Positions 17,002 to 25,408 of a DNA stretch of 64,000 nucleotides are shown here, piece by piece. The notes below the pieces were generated by a model that saw nothing but the letters and a program-made list of their open reading frames with translations, ran no database searches and was not told the origin of the DNA. The translations under genes and the position numbers were made by a program. This DNA comes from Candidatus Sulfotelmatobacter sp. Lineage in GTDB: Bacteria > Acidobacteriota > Terriglobia > Terriglobales > Acidobacteriaceae. Location of the stretch: assembly GCA_025462865.1 (NCBI GenBank), contig JAOAPI010000087.1, positions 1 through 64,000 of the forward strand, in the 5' to 3' direction. Position 1 is the first letter of the stretch. Every line of letters begins with the position of its first letter.

Positions 17002-18510
17002 ATGATGTTCGAGTACATCGGGAAAACGCGGTCTGTTCCCTTCCTGTCACGTGGGATTTTATTCGCGGTGGTGCTGGCGCTTTTCGGCTGTGGCACGCAC
17101 AACAGTACTACCACCACGACCACACCGCCGCCACAGACCTTGCAGCCGCTCGCGAACCAACCGACGGATGGCGCTGGGTTGGCCTTTCTGTTGACTGATG
17201 GGTCCGTGATGTTCCAAGGGAAAAATCTTTCCGATTGGTCCAAGCTGACGCCTGATGAGTTCGGGAACTACGCCAAGGGAACATGGTCTCCCGTCGCCAG
17301 CCTGCCTGCTGGATATGCGCCTCAGTATTTCGCTTCCGCTGTACTGGCCAACGGGCGGGTGGTGATTGTAGGGGGCGAATACAACAACGGCAATTTTGTA
17401 TTGACCAATCAGGCTGCAATCTACGATCCTCTCGCCGATACCTGGACACCGCTCGCTCCACCGGTGGGATGGGACTACATCGGCGACTCGCCATCGGCGG
17501 TATTGCCTAACGGTCAATTTTTGGTAGGAAGAAAACTTGATATGCAGATGGCCGTTCTGGATCCCGCGACGCTCCAATGGACGGCGGCGGGGTCCGCGGA
17601 CAAAAGCGATTTCAATGCCGAAGAGGGCTGGACTCTGTTACCAGACGGTTCCCTGCTAACCGTCGACGTAAAGAATGCTCCAAACTCTGAGAGGTACATT
17701 TCGTCGATCGGAACGTGGATAAGTGCGGGCAGCACAATTGTGGATTTGCACCTGCCCGGTTCCGGTTGTCTGGTTTATGGCGGTGGTTGTTACAATCCCC
17801 CGGGCGAGGTTGGTCCAGCAGTGCTTCGCCCCGATGGCACGGTCTTCGCGACCGGCGCCAAATCGACCGCTGGTCCGGGCCACACGGCGGTTTACATTCC
17901 GCCGACTGTTCCTACGGGTGCGGGTACATGGACAGCCGGGCCAGATTTTCCTAACAACGATAACGCCGGTGATTCGTTTGCCGTGCTCTTACCAAGCGGC
18001 AACGTGCTGGTAGAGGGCAATTCCGGGACGCTATATGAGTTCGATGGCCAGAAGTTTATTTCCGGCAGTCAAGTGGCGCCCGGCAGCAGCTTGCTGGTAC
18101 TGCCTTCCGCAGACGTGATCGTTGGCGGCGCCACGGTTCAGATTTCTCCGGCGGCGGGAAACCCTTTGGCCTCCTGGTCGCCGGCGATCACGACGTTTCC
18201 GGCAAGCGTCACGCGAGGCGCAACGTATAGCGTCTCCGGCACACAGTTCAATGGCTTGTCACAAGCGGCCGGATTTGGAGATGAGAACGAGACCGCCACG
18301 AACTATCCCCTGGTGCGCATTACCAATCAGGCCACCGGGCACGTTTTTTATGCCCGCACTCACGACCACAGCACGATGGCGGTCGCAACCGGCGGCTTGA
18401 TTGTTTCGACAAATTTTGATGTGCCGTCGGGCATGGAAACCGGCGCTAGTTCGCTTCAGGTAGTGGCTAACGGCATTGCATCTGTAGGCGTTAACATCAC
18501 CGTGAATTAG
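17002..18510 (+). CDS. Kelch-repeat lipoprotein
   Basis: A 502-residue protein with a lipoprotein signal (LALFGC, Cys30) and a Thr/Pro-rich linker. Kelch-like blades follow (VANGRVVIVGGEYNN-type and YDPLADTWTPL). The C-terminal 120 residues (SYSVSGTQFNGLSQ-like, NYPLVRITN, ARTHDHST) resemble the C-terminal beta-sandwich of galactose-oxidase-like proteins. The copper ligands of that family are not all identifiable, so oxidase activity is not claimed. It begins immediately after the permease stop and is probably in the same transcript. Confidence 0.83.
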   Translation: MMFEYIGKTRSVPFLSRGILFAVVLALFGCGTHNSTTTTTTPPPQTLQPLANQPTDGAGLAFLLTDGSVMFQGKNLSDWSKLTPDEFGNYAKGTWSPVASLPAGYAPQYFASAVLANGRVVIVGGEYNNGNFVLTNQAAIYDPLADTWTPLAPPVGWDYIGDSPSAVLPNGQFLVGRKLDMQMAVLDPATLQWTAAGSADKSDFNAEEGWTLLPDGSLLTVDVKNAPNSERYISSIGTWISAGSTIVDLHLPGSGCLVYGGGCYNPPGEVGPAVLRPDGTVFATGAKSTAGPGHTAVYIPPTVPTGAGTWTAGPDFPNNDNAGDSFAVLLPSGNVLVEGNSGTLYEFDGQKFISGSQVAPGSSLLVLPSADVIVGGATVQISPAAGNPLASWSPAITTFPASVTRGATYSVSGTQFNGLSQAAGFGDENETATNYPLVRITNQATGHVFYARTHDHSTMAVATGGLIVSTNFDVPSGMETGASSLQVVANGIASVGVNITVN

Positions 18511-18666
18511 AAGCATTCTGTTTCGATCGAATGACGGTTTGATTCCTCGCGTGAACGACCCGGTATGACGCCAGTAACTTTATCTTCCACCCCCTCTTGC
18601 AGTACCTTGGTGTAGTGACCACGGGTTCGTAGTCGTGTGCGCCTTTGCGCTTTCCCTGGAGAAGAT

Positions 18667-20955
18667 ATGAGCCGTCCCGTTGCCCTCCGCTTGCTGCTTA
18701 TCGGATTTCTTATCACCGGCCTGTTTACCGGCTGCTCCCGTGATCCTAATGTGCGCAAGCAGAAGTTTCTGGAGAGCGGCAACCGTTATCGTGACAAGGG
18801 CAAGTTCCGGGAAGCGGCCATCCAGTATTCCAATGCCTTGCAAATGGATACGCGCTTTGCGGAAGCGCATTATCAGTTGGGCGAGGCTTATCTCAAGCTC
18901 AGAGACTATAACCGCGCCTACGCCGAACTTTCGCGCGCGGTAGAACTGGTACCGGACAATTATCCTGCGCACGTTGAGCTGGCGAACCTGCTGATCGGTG
19001 CACGACAGCCCAAACAGGCACAGGTTCATCTGGATCTGTTGCGTGAGAAGCAACCCAACAATCCCGACACCTACCTGGCATGGGCAAACTTTTATGCTTC
19101 ACAAGACAACCTGGGGTCGGCACTCCAGGAAATGCAGAAAGGGATAGCCGCTGATCCCGCCCGCGCTGACTCATATTTGAGCCTCGCGCTGCTTCAGGTT
19201 CGTGCCAATTTAACCGACCAGGCCGAGATCAATTTCAAGAAGGCCACGGAAGTGGATCCCAAGAATGTGAACGCGCAAGTGGCTTTGGGAATCTTCTATC
19301 AGTCACGCAATCGCACGGCGGAAGCGGAGAAGCAATTTAAGCACGCCATTGAGGTGGACCCCAAAAACCCTGGTTCGCGGGCATCTTACGTCCGCTTGCT
19401 AATGGCGGAAGGCAAGAAACCTGAAGCCGAGACGTACTTGAAGCAGTCGAAAACCGAATTTCCTGACAATTCGGAAGGCTACCGCATGCTGGGCGATTTT
19501 TATTTCGCCAACAACGAGCTCGACAAAGCCACAGCCGAATACGAGGCGTTGTATCACGACCATTCAAAGGATCTTCAGGTCAAGAAGAATTACATTCAAC
19601 TTCTCATCCTGAAGAACCGGCTGGACGAAGCCACCAAACTGAATGACGAAATCCTGAAAAGCACTCCACGGGATGCCGAGGCGCTGGTTTATCGAGGGCA
19701 GGTGAAGCTCCGCCAAAACGATGCCCGAGGCGCGGTGGATTCATTGCAGCAGGCGGTCAAGAGTGATTCCAACAATGGAATCGCCCATTATCAGCTTGGG
19801 CTCGCCTTCGACATGCAGCACGACGAAGCTCAGGCCGAGTCGGAGTTGCGCGAGGCGGTGCGGCTGCGTCCCGATCTCACAGACGCGCAACGCGCATTAG
19901 CCACTCTGGAACTTCGCCGCGGAGATGTCGATGCTCTCACCCAAACCGCTCAACTAATTATCAGCGGAGCTCCCAATGCGCCCGACGGCTACCTGCTGCG
20001 GGCTGTGGCCGAGATGAGTCGCAAAAAATACTCGGATGCGGAACAGGACATGCGGAAAGCTGCCCAGGTAGCTCCAAACAATCCCGCACCCTACGTGCAG
20101 ATGGGGAATTTGCACCAGGTGCAGAAGCAGTATGGAGAGGCGATCAAGTCGTATCAGCAAGCGTTGGACAAGGATCCCGCGTCCACCGACGGGCTGCAAG
20201 GAGTGATGAATACCTACCTTGTCCAGAAGCAGCTCGATCAGGCCATTGGCGCGGCAAAGGCTCAGATCGCCAAATCACCGAACGTCAGCGGATTCTATGA
20301 TCTGCTGGGCACGGCTTTGTTCGAGAAAAAAGATTTGAAAGGCGCCGAGGCCGCCTTTAACAAGGCAGTCGAACTGGACAAAAATAATTCCGACGCGCTT
20401 CTCAAACTAGCGCAGGCACAAGCCGCCGACGGTTCGGTGAACCAGGCGCTCGCGACCTATCAGCAATCTATTAAGGACCATCCACGCGAGATTTCGTTCT
20501 ACATTCTCGCGGGGATGATGTACGAATCGCAGAACAATTGGGACCAGGCCAAATCGATGTATCAGCAGGCGTTGAATATTCAGCACGATAATCCGCTGGC
20601 CTCCAACAATCTTGCTTATGTGATGTTGCAACAGGGTGGCAATGTTGACGTGGCTCTAGCGATGGCGCAGACGGCGCGGCGCGGCATGCCCGATTCGCCG
20701 AACGCCGCCGACACCCTGGGCTGGGCTTATTACCAGAAGGGCGTCTACCAAACCGCAATTGATATGTTCCAGGAATCCCTGCGGCTGAACGCGAAAAAAG
20801 GCGGCACGGACGACCCGACGGTACATTACCATCTGGGACTCGCCTATCAGAAAGCCAACCAGCCGGTGCAGGCTCGGCAGCAACTGGAGCGTGCGCTGAA
20901 GATCAGCCCGAATCACAGTGATGCGCGGAAGGCTTTGTCGGAGTTGCGCGGGTAG
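18667..20955 (+). CDS. Large TPR lipoprotein
   Basis: A 762-residue protein with a lipobox (GLFTGC, Cys23) and TPR units over the rest of its length, about eighteen to twenty by eye (for example AIQYSNALQMDTRFAEAHYQLGEAYL). This resembles the PEP-CTERM/XrtA-linked TPR lipoproteins and other envelope scaffolds. No exosortase gene is present, so that link is not made. Start at 18667 with GGAGA upstream and the signal peptide following. Monocistronic to judge from the flanks. Confidence 0.85.
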   Translation: MSRPVALRLLLIGFLITGLFTGCSRDPNVRKQKFLESGNRYRDKGKFREAAIQYSNALQMDTRFAEAHYQLGEAYLKLRDYNRAYAELSRAVELVPDNYPAHVELANLLIGARQPKQAQVHLDLLREKQPNNPDTYLAWANFYASQDNLGSALQEMQKGIAADPARADSYLSLALLQVRANLTDQAEINFKKATEVDPKNVNAQVALGIFYQSRNRTAEAEKQFKHAIEVDPKNPGSRASYVRLLMAEGKKPEAETYLKQSKTEFPDNSEGYRMLGDFYFANNELDKATAEYEALYHDHSKDLQVKKNYIQLLILKNRLDEATKLNDEILKSTPRDAEALVYRGQVKLRQNDARGAVDSLQQAVKSDSNNGIAHYQLGLAFDMQHDEAQAESELREAVRLRPDLTDAQRALATLELRRGDVDALTQTAQLIISGAPNAPDGYLLRAVAEMSRKKYSDAEQDMRKAAQVAPNNPAPYVQMGNLHQVQKQYGEAIKSYQQALDKDPASTDGLQGVMNTYLVQKQLDQAIGAAKAQIAKSPNVSGFYDLLGTALFEKKDLKGAEAAFNKAVELDKNNSDALLKLAQAQAADGSVNQALATYQQSIKDHPREISFYILAGMMYESQNNWDQAKSMYQQALNIQHDNPLASNNLAYVMLQQGGNVDVALAMAQTARRGMPDSPNAADTLGWAYYQKGVYQTAIDMFQESLRLNAKKGGTDDPTVHYHLGLAYQKANQPVQARQQLERALKISPNHSDARKALSELRG

Positions 20956-21010
20956 CGACCACAGCGCTGTCCTGCTGCGGCGTGACCTTACTCCTCAGTC
21001 TTTTCAATCG

Positions 21011-22081
21011 TCAGTCGGCGGCGATGGTATGGCTGACAGTTTCGCCGGGCTGCGGTCGCCGCGGAGCGCGGTTCGAGGGCAGGCCGGCGTCGCGGATCTT
21101 GTAGAGCAAGGCGCGATAGCTGATGTTGAGGGCGCGGGCTGCCTGTTTGCGATTCCAGTGATGATGCTGGAGAACTTTTAAGATAATCTTTCCTTCAAGT
21201 TCGCGCACCGCCTGGCGCGTGATCTTCTTCAGCGAGATTGGCCCATCGACGGAAATGTCGGCACTGAAGAAATCCTGTTCATGGGGACGCAGATCGCCGG
21301 AGATGGATTCTTCAGTTCCCAGAATGACGTAGCGCTTCATCAGATTTTCCAGCTCGCGCACATTGCCCGGCCAGTGATATTTCTTCAGCGCATTCATCAA
21401 ATCGGCGGAAGGGTGCACGGCACGCGAATTGAATTTCCGGTTGTGATATTCCAGAAAATAGCTGACCAGTTGCGGAATGTCGGCAGCGCGCTCCCGCAGT
21501 GACGGCATGTGAAGGTTCACAACGTTAATGCGGTAGAAGAGATCTGACCGGAACGACCCGTTAGCGATTTCCTCTTCCAGTTTCCTATTTGTGGCGCAGA
21601 CCACCCGGACTTCGACTTTCTTGTCTTCCTGCGCGCCAATGCGGCAAAATTGGCCGTCCTGCAGCAGTTGCAGGAGTTTCGACTGCAAGGCCATATCCAG
21701 TTCTGAAATTTCATCGAGGAACAGCGTGCCGCGGTGTGCCATCTCGACGCGGCCGGGCTTCGTGCCATAGGCGCCGGTGAAGGCTCCCTTCTCGTAGCCG
21801 AACAGCTCGCTTTCAAGCAGCGTTCCGGGAATCGCTGGGCAGTTCACCTTAACCCAGGGACCAGTCTTCCATGGCGAGGAGGCGTGGATCATGCGGGCAA
21901 TGATGTCCTTGCCCGTGCCGCTCTCCCCGTGGATAAGTACGGGGACGTTAGCGCCGGCAATCTTGGAGAGGCGGTCGCGGAGCGCCCGCATCGCCTCCGT
22001 GGATCCGAAAACCACAGAGTCGGGAGGCATCTCGCCTAGGGGCTGGATTAACGGGCTGACAGGATTCGATGTAGTGCTCAT
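21011..22081 (-). CDS. Sigma-54-dependent activator without receiver domain
   Basis: A 356-residue enhancer-binding protein. A short N-terminal tail of about 25 residues leads straight into the AAA+ domain: Walker A GESGTGKD at 52-59, the sigma-54-contacting GAFTGA at 99-104, and LFLDEISE as Walker B. A Fis-type HTH lies at about 305-330 (WNRKQAARALNISYRALLYKI). It lacks a receiver or other sensor domain, as in PspF-type activators, so control must come from expression level or a partner protein. The second activator in this island ends in a very similar HTH, so their sites may overlap. Confidence 0.92.
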   Translation of the reverse strand: MSTTSNPVSPLIQPLGEMPPDSVVFGSTEAMRALRDRLSKIAGANVPVLIHGESGTGKDIIARMIHASSPWKTGPWVKVNCPAIPGTLLESELFGYEKGAFTGAYGTKPGRVEMAHRGTLFLDEISELDMALQSKLLQLLQDGQFCRIGAQEDKKVEVRVVCATNRKLEEEIANGSFRSDLFYRINVVNLHMPSLRERAADIPQLVSYFLEYHNRKFNSRAVHPSADLMNALKKYHWPGNVRELENLMKRYVILGTEESISGDLRPHEQDFFSADISVDGPISLKKITRQAVRELEGKIILKVLQHHHWNRKQAARALNISYRALLYKIRDAGLPSNRAPRRPQPGETVSHTIAAD

Positions 22082-22295
22082 AAGTGTTCCTGGCTTTAGC
22101 AGCCTAGGATTACCCTCTGATGTGCATCCTGAGAACCAAACGCAGAGGGAGAGGACACGTACGCCATCAGGCTAGTCTATCTGATTGATGAAAAGCAACT
22201 TACCAAAGGTGCAGAGGGAAGAGATTGAGTAATCAGGAAGTCCAAAAAGCGGAGTAGAACCGAGGATAAGCGAGGGCAACCGAGGGAAAACATTT

Positions 22296-22685
22296 TCACA
22301 CAGAGGAAGCGAGTTTCCTTCGCACACGTTTGCCAGTCACCCTGGAATTGACTAGTGGCCGGGAAAACTTTAGCGCAATCAGGTTGTAGCCTTCCCCGTG
22401 CTGCATCCGCAATACTCTGGCCCGGAGATTTCGCGCGACACGGGGCAAAGATGTCAGTACCGCCAAAGGAGCGCTGGGAATCTCGAGCGAAACATGCGAC
22501 GTGGAGGGGATTGAGCGCCGAACCGCAACCAGCATTCCGCCCGCGGAAACATTCAGCGCGGTTGCGAACTCCAGGAATTCCTTCTCAGTCTCGGACTGAG
22601 TTCTGACAAAAACGGGAATGGCTAGAGGGAGGCGCGGCCATTGTCTACGCTCTGCTGCCGGAGTCTTGCCGCCCAAACGCACCAT
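22296..22685 (-). CDS. PilZ domain protein
   Basis: A 129-residue single-domain PilZ protein. The c-di-GMP-binding RRxxR-like segment reads ERRQWPRLPL, and the second motif is NVSAGGM (usual NxSxxG). The C-terminus is Arg/Lys-rich. GGGAGG lies directly before the ATG. It lies between the two sigma-54 activators and is divergent from the kinase-regulator pair. Partner unknown. Confidence 0.82.
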   Translation of the reverse strand: MVRLGGKTPAAERRQWPRLPLAIPVFVRTQSETEKEFLEFATALNVSAGGMLVAVRRSIPSTSHVSLEIPSAPLAVLTSLPRVARNLRARVLRMQHGEGYNLIALKFSRPLVNSRVTGKRVRRKLASSV

Positions 22686-22741
22686 TCCTCCCTTTTCTTA
22701 ATTCAACAATCCAAGCATCTTAGGGGCCAAAGCCCAAGTTA

Positions 22742-22801
22742 GGGGTAAAATCCCGGGCGTTTCACATGTGAAAACCCGTAAACCAAGGGGTAATACCGGG
22801 C
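22742..22801. promoter_or_regulatory. 14-bp palindrome TTTCACATGTGAAA flanked by two similar direct repeats
   Basis: The palindrome occupies 22760-22773. Further out CGGG and CCCG can also pair, giving a long dyad. On either side are related direct repeats, GGGGTAAAATCCCGGGC at 22742-22758 and GGGGTAATACCGGGC at 22787-22801. This 355-base gap separates the PilZ gene from the divergent histidine kinase gene and is otherwise non-coding. It is a likely protein-binding site; the protein is unknown, and one of the neighbouring Fis-HTH activators is a candidate. Confidence 0.55.
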
Positions 22802-22950
22802 ACGGGAACTACTAAAGCCGTAAAATCACGCACTTTTTCTTCTTTTCGATTTTCGTAAGTTCGGGTATTTGGGGCCGGGGCAATAACAATTCAGACCGGA
22901 GGGTGAGTGCAACGTTTTGCTACACTTGGGTAATCAGCTTTCATTTTTGG

Positions 22951-22980
22951 TTGACAAGGAAAACTGAGCTGGCATACGAT
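22951..22980 (+). promoter_or_regulatory. Sigma-70-type promoter of kinase-regulator operon
   Basis: A perfect -35 TTGACA at 22951-22956 and -10 TACGAT at 22975-22980 with an 18-base spacer. A start near 22987 would leave about 55 bases of leader before the histidine kinase. It suggests housekeeping expression of the two-component pair. Confidence 0.6.
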
Positions 22981-23041
22981 TTTGTTACTGCATTCTTGCC
23001 CTGACAAGGGCAGGTCGTCCCCCCTTTTGCGTTAGACCGCT

Positions 23042-23974
23042 GTGCCCCTTATGGCCACCGTCCAAAAGAACATATGTGTCCCTGAGGCAGATGGGGCAAA
23101 ATCCCGCACAGCCGAGGCATCTGTCCCCGGAGAAGGACTCCCGACTCCATCTGACTTGCCTCAGGCATATTACGAATTGCAGGAGCGTTTCCAGCGCACC
23201 ACCAACGCGCTTGGATCGGCTGCACACGATCTTAAAACGCCACTAGCGATTTTGAATGGATACGTTGAACTGCTGCAGAGCGAGAAATTGGGCCCGTTGA
23301 ATGCGCGCCAGCGGGAAGTGCTGGGCGACATGGAAGCGAGCGGCAAGCGGCTTCAACAATTCATCCAGGATTTCCTCACCTATAGCGCGCTTGAAACCGG
23401 TGGATTGAAGATGCGCTTCGAGATGGGCAACCTGAACGATTGCCTGTCCGATGTTTGCCGGCTGTGGTCGGCCCGCTTTCAGGAGAAGGGACTGGCGCTT
23501 TACTTTTTAGCGAACGACAAGTTGCCCACATTCCTTTTCGATTCTCCCAAGCTGCAGCGAGTCATCTCTAATCTATTGGAGAACTCTTTCAAATTCGTTC
23601 CTCAGGGCGGGACGGTCTGGTTGCACGCGGAACCCAACATGTGGGAGCGCCGTGCCACGGCCCAGCCAGCAACATCGGAGGAACGACGCCGACTCGAGAC
23701 TTCGCAACCAAATTCTGTGAAGGTGAGCGTCTCCGATACGGGTCCGGGAATTCCCGCGGAGTTTCATCAGGAAGTTTTCGATGATTTCTTCCGGCTTCCG
23801 GGCAATGAAAATCAGGAAGGTATGGGTCTGGGATTGGCTATTGTGCGCCGGTTGGTGCAGGGGATGGGCGGAAAAGTCTGGGTAGAAAGCGATTCCGGCG
23901 CGGGATGCAAATTCTCGTTCCTGATTCCTTTCAACCCTTCTCCGAATCTAACCAGCAAAGGAAAGAATCGATGA
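23042..23974 (+). CDS. Soluble sensor histidine kinase
   Basis: A 310-residue kinase with no membrane segment and only about 50 residues before the HisKA domain, so no separate sensor domain. The phospho-acceptor is His62 in HDLKTP. N box NLLENSFKF, G1 DTGPGIP and G2 GMGLGLAI are intact. An unusual polar insert of about 30 residues (WERRATAQ onward) lies between the N and G1 boxes. GTG 23042 is used; ATG 23051 is an alternative start. Its stop overlaps the regulator start (ATGA at 23971-23974), so it is the cognate kinase. The input signal may come through a partner protein. Confidence 0.9.
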   Translation: MPLMATVQKNICVPEADGAKSRTAEASVPGEGLPTPSDLPQAYYELQERFQRTTNALGSAAHDLKTPLAILNGYVELLQSEKLGPLNARQREVLGDMEASGKRLQQFIQDFLTYSALETGGLKMRFEMGNLNDCLSDVCRLWSARFQEKGLALYFLANDKLPTFLFDSPKLQRVISNLLENSFKFVPQGGTVWLHAEPNMWERRATAQPATSEERRRLETSQPNSVKVSVSDTGPGIPAEFHQEVFDDFFRLPGNENQEGMGLGLAIVRRLVQGMGGKVWVESDSGAGCKFSFLIPFNPSPNLTSKGKNR

Positions 23975-25383
23975 CGGATAGCGCCAAGATTCTTCTAGTG
24001 GATGACGAACCGGCAATGCTCCGCTACATCCGGACCTTGCTTGAGGTCGACGACTACAAAGTGGAGACCGCGTCAACCGGGGAAGAAGCTCTACAGCGAG
24101 TGGACAAAGGACTGGAGCCCGACCTTGTACTACTCGACGTCTTAATGCCGGGCATTGATGGATTGGAAACGCTGGAGCAACTTCGCAAGAAGCGGCCCGG
24201 AGTGAAAGTCGTAATGCTTTCCTGTGTCAACGACACCAAGAAGGTCGTGCAGGCCATGCGGCTGGGAGCGCATGATTACCTTACCAAACCGTTTCAGAAA
24301 GCTGAGTTAGATGCGGTGATCGATCAGTGTCTTGGTCAAGGCAAAACGCCGGTAGGCGGAGAAGTCGAGGAAGTCGGCGAAGACACCTTCTTCATAGCAG
24401 CAAGTCCGGCCATGCGGAAGATCCGCTCACAAGCCGCGCTAGTGGCTCACGTAGATATTCCGGTGCTATTGCTTGGCGAAAGCGGAACCGGAAAAGAAGT
24501 GCTGGCTCGCCTGATTCACAAACTCTCCCAGCGCGCCCATCGTACCTTCTTGAAGGTAAATTGCGCAGCTGTTCCGGCGGATCTGCTGGAAAGTGAACTA
24601 TTCGGATATGAGCCGGGAGCATTTACCGGGGCGACCCACGCCAAGCCTGGAAAATTCGAACTGTGCAATAAAGGAACAATTCTTCTCGACGAAATCGGAG
24701 AGATGCCACCGCAGTTGCAGGCCAAATTGCTGCACGTTTTGCAAGACCAGCATTTCTCGCGGCTGGGCAGTCGGTCCGTGATCAAGGTGGATGTGCGCAT
24801 TCTGGCGGCAACGAACATCGACATTCCGCAGGCGTTGGCCTCCAAGCGATTGCGCGAAGATCTTTACTACCGTCTCAACGCATTTACTCTGCAACTTCCG
24901 CCGCTGCGCGAACGTAAGGAAGAAATTCCGATTCTGCTGAAGCACTTCATGACGCGCATGGCCGAGCGCTACGCGCGGCCGCAGCTTCCGCTTTCCCCCA
25001 AGCTCCTCGAGGCCTGCCAGGCACATTCCTGGCCGGGCAATTTGCGCGAGCTGAATAATTTTCTCAAACGCTATTTGATACTTGGGGACGAGAATCTCGC
25101 CGCGGCCGAACTGCAACCTCGGCATGATGGCAATGGCGGAGCTGGAGCCCGCGGAGATTCAGGAGCGAAAGGTGAAGCCAGCGGTGGATTAAAATCTCTA
25201 GCGCGCAGTGCGAAGGACGAAGCCGAAGGCGAAGCCATCCGGCAGGCGCTTGAGCAAACCAACTGGAACCGCAAGCAGGCAGCTGCCCTGCTGCAAATCA
25301 GTTACAAAGCTCTTCTTTATAAAATTCGGCAATATGGAATCGCCGAAGCCAAAGGCCATCACAAACTTTCCGCCGGGGCCTAA
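23971..25383 (+). CDS. NtrC-family sigma-54 response regulator
   Basis: A 470-residue protein. The receiver domain is at 1-120, with acidic D11/D12, phospho-acceptor D56, and K106 in YLTKPF. The AAA+ domain has GESGTGKE at 169-176 and GAFTGA at 216-221. A Gly/Ala-rich linker and a Fis HTH (WNRKQAAALLQISYKALL) complete it. The start is ATG 23971, overlapping the kinase stop by four bases with AAAGGAAAG upstream; the longer open frame is rejected. It activates sigma-54 promoters when phosphorylated. Targets are unknown. Confidence 0.94.
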   Translation: MTDSAKILLVDDEPAMLRYIRTLLEVDDYKVETASTGEEALQRVDKGLEPDLVLLDVLMPGIDGLETLEQLRKKRPGVKVVMLSCVNDTKKVVQAMRLGAHDYLTKPFQKAELDAVIDQCLGQGKTPVGGEVEEVGEDTFFIAASPAMRKIRSQAALVAHVDIPVLLLGESGTGKEVLARLIHKLSQRAHRTFLKVNCAAVPADLLESELFGYEPGAFTGATHAKPGKFELCNKGTILLDEIGEMPPQLQAKLLHVLQDQHFSRLGSRSVIKVDVRILAATNIDIPQALASKRLREDLYYRLNAFTLQLPPLRERKEEIPILLKHFMTRMAERYARPQLPLSPKLLEACQAHSWPGNLRELNNFLKRYLILGDENLAAAELQPRHDGNGGAGARGDSGAKGEASGGLKSLARSAKDEAEGEAIRQALEQTNWNRKQAAALLQISYKALLYKIRQYGIAEAKGHHKLSAGA

Positions 25384-25408
25384 AGCCTCAACTACTGAAC
25401 CAACTCCT

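Noticed and set aside
22968-22986. Sigma-54-like string CTGGCATACGATTTTG before the histidine kinase
   Set aside because: The GC of the -12 element is missing, and the same bases fit a much better TTGACA promoter.
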